From Phyllobacteriaceae bacterium UBA1059 (GTDB taxonomy: Bacteria; Pseudomonadota; Alphaproteobacteria; Rhizobiales; Rhizobiaceae), in the NCBI GenBank assembly GCA_002316345.1, contig DCDI01000251.1:1-14772 (forward strand): 14,772 bases of DNA, written 5' to 3'. The notes under the pieces are model-generated. The model saw only the letters and a program-made list of their open reading frames with translations, ran no database searches and was not told the origin of the DNA. The position numbers and the translations under genes are program-made. Below are positions 13,544 to 14,772 of this stretch, piece after piece (position 1 is the first letter of the stretch; every line of letters begins with the position of its first letter).

Positions 13544-14416
13544 ATGTCGAAAGCTGCATCAATGCCTGCAACGAAGTTCATCCTAACGGTCACGTGCAAA
13601 TCCACACGCGGCATCGTTGCGGCGCTGTCCGGCTACCTTGCCGAAAAAGGCTGCAACATCATCGACGCCTCGCAGTTCGACGATCTTGATACCGGCCGCT
13701 TCTTCGTACGCATCAGCGTCGTGTCGGAAGAAGGCGTCAGCCTCGACGAACTCACCCATGGCCTACAGCCGATCGTCGAGCGTTTCGACATGAATGCCGA
13801 GATCCACGATGCCGACAAGCGCATGAAGGTCATGCTGAAGGTGTCGCGCTTCGGCCATTGCCTGAACGACCTGCTTTACCGTTGGCGCATCGGCGCCCTG
13901 CCGATCGATATCGTCGGCGTGGTGTCGAACCATCTTGACTACCAGAAGGTCGTCGTGAACCACGACATCCCCTTCCACCACATTCCGGTCACCAAGGAAA
14001 ACAAGCAGCAGGCGGAAGCCCGCATCATGGAGCTGGTGGAAAGCTCCGGCACCGACCTGATCGTGCTCGCCCGCTACATGCAGGTCCTGTCGGACACGAT
14101 GTGCAGACAAATGTCCGGCAAGATCATCAACATCCACCATTCCTTCCTGCCGTCCTTCAAGGGCGCCAACCCCTACAAGCAAGCCTATCAGCGCGGCGTG
14201 AAGCTGATCGGCGCGACCGGCCATTATGTGACGGCCGATCTGGACGAAGGTCCGATCATCGAGCAGGACGTCGAGCGCGTCGATCACGCGATGACGGTCG
14301 AGGAGCTGACGGCAATCGGCCGCGACGTCGAGTGCGTGGTGCTGGCGCGGGCGGTGAAATGGTTCGTGGAACATCGGGTTCTGCAGAATGGCGACAGGAC
14401 CGTCGTCTTTAAATAA
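13544..14416 (+). CDS. purU: Formyltetrahydrofolate deformylase
   Basis: Cytosolic enzyme of 290 residues that hydrolyses 10-formyltetrahydrofolate to tetrahydrofolate and formate, balancing one-carbon pools. An N-terminal ACT domain (about 11-85, LTVTCKSTRGIVAALSGYL) is followed by a formyltransferase fold (about 92-285). Catalytic residues are Asn196 and His198 in INIHHSFLPSFKG and Asp234 in HYVTADLDEGPIIEQD; the 36-residue spacing from His to Asp equals that of GAR transformylase. The start at 13544 has a strong ribosome-binding site GGGGAGGG five bases upstream. The frame stays open far upstream to 12965, but that stretch is antisense to the gluconokinase gene and not homologous. The YaeQ-family gene follows after 16 bases and is probably cotranscribed. 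Confidence 0.95.
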   Translation: MSKAASMPATKFILTVTCKSTRGIVAALSGYLAEKGCNIIDASQFDDLDTGRFFVRISVVSEEGVSLDELTHGLQPIVERFDMNAEIHDADKRMKVMLKVSRFGHCLNDLLYRWRIGALPIDIVGVVSNHLDYQKVVVNHDIPFHHIPVTKENKQQAEARIMELVESSGTDLIVLARYMQVLSDTMCRQMSGKIINIHHSFLPSFKGANPYKQAYQRGVKLIGATGHYVTADLDEGPIIEQDVERVDHAMTVEELTAIGRDVECVVLARAVKWFVEHRVLQNGDRTVVFK

Positions 14417-14432
14417 TTTAAGTAGAGTATCA

Positions 14433-14772
14433 ATGGCGCTGAAAGCAACGATTTACAAGGCAGACCTGCAAATCGCGGACATGGACCGCAACTACTATGC
14501 GGAGCACGGGCTGACCATCGCCCGCCACCCGTCGGAAACCGACGAACGCGTGATGATCCGCGTGCTGGCCTTTGCCCTGCACGCGAGCGAATCGCTCACC
14601 TTCACCAAGGGCCTGTTCGACACCGACGAGCCGGACCTGTGGCAGAAGGACCTGACCGGCGCCATCGACACCTGGATCGAGATCGGCCAGCCCGACGACA
14701 AGCGCCTCTTGAAGGCCTGCGGCCGCGCCGAGCACGTGTTCGTGTACAGCTACAGCGCCACCAGCAGCATCT
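14433..14772 (+). CDS. YaeQ family protein, 3' end outside window
   Basis: The first 113 codons of a YaeQ-family gene (DUF1513-unrelated; family PF07152 by memory). The start MALKATIYKADLQIADMDRN is nearly identical to remembered E. coli YaeQ. LTIARHPSETDERVMIR, FTKGLFDTDEPDLWQ and IDTWIEIGQPDDKRLLKAC follow the family closely. Full-length members have about 180 residues, so the last third is outside the window. The fold is described as related to PD-(D/E)XK nucleases, and the visible part holds acidic residues of that kind (DEPDLW, WIEIG), but no activity is established. The leader TAAGTAGAG gives a modest ribosome-binding site. It lies 16 bases after purU on the same strand. Confidence 0.92.
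   Translation, partial: MALKATIYKADLQIADMDRNYYAEHGLTIARHPSETDERVMIRVLAFALHASESLTFTKGLFDTDEPDLWQKDLTGAIDTWIEIGQPDDKRLLKACGRAEHVFVYSYSATSSI

Overview
The window looks like chromosomal DNA of an alphaproteobacterium, most likely from the Rhizobiales (Rhizobium/Agrobacterium/Shinella-like). It is GC-rich and carries a RegB/RegA-type redox two-component pair behind a SURF1 gene, an EcfG-like stress sigma factor with GGAAC-N16/17-GTT promoter candidates, and a rhizobial-type PurU. No RNA gene, insertion sequence, prophage, CRISPR array or origin was found. Coding density is high; the longest gene-free stretch is 238 bases (11942-12179), so no gap exceeds 300 bases.

Left, plus strand (1-2529): the 3' part of a SURF1-family oxidase assembly gene runs into a membrane sensor kinase (stop and start overlap as TGATG), which overlaps its response regulator by 11 bases. 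The kinase keeps the ubiquinone-type motif GGATNPF and the cysteine after the H-box, both features of RegB. This is probably the tail of a quinol or cytochrome oxidase operon with its own redox control.

Centre-left (2534-7164): a GlpR/DeoR-type repressor (minus) faces away from a 1200-residue autotransporter (plus). The autotransporter's passenger begins with a DNase I-like endonuclease/exonuclease/phosphatase (EEP) domain with an intact metal site, continues through a passenger-repeat stalk and ends in a beta-barrel. A GlpR-like imperfect palindrome lies 40 bases before the autotransporter start. A strong hairpin terminator closes the gene. This is the most unusual unit in the window: a probable surface-displayed phosphodiesterase or nuclease under a sugar-phosphate-type repressor.

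Centre (7179-10198, minus): a GAF-GGDEF diguanylate cyclase, then a CatE-like two-domain VOC dioxygenase and a glutathionyl-hydroquinone reductase 2 bases apart. The last two suggest detoxification of catechols and quinones. A perfect 12-bp inverted repeat sits between the cyclase and this pair.

Centre-right (10295-12803): an exported alpha/beta-hydrolase and an exported DUF4142 protein form a minus-strand operon ending in a good terminator. Divergent from it is a solitary EcfG-like ECF sigma factor. Both directions have an EcfG-type promoter candidate, so this block is probably part of the general stress regulon.

Right end (12806-14772): a GntK-type gluconokinase (minus), then purU (formyltetrahydrofolate deformylase) and a YaeQ-family gene cut by the window edge (both plus). 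These are ordinary housekeeping genes.
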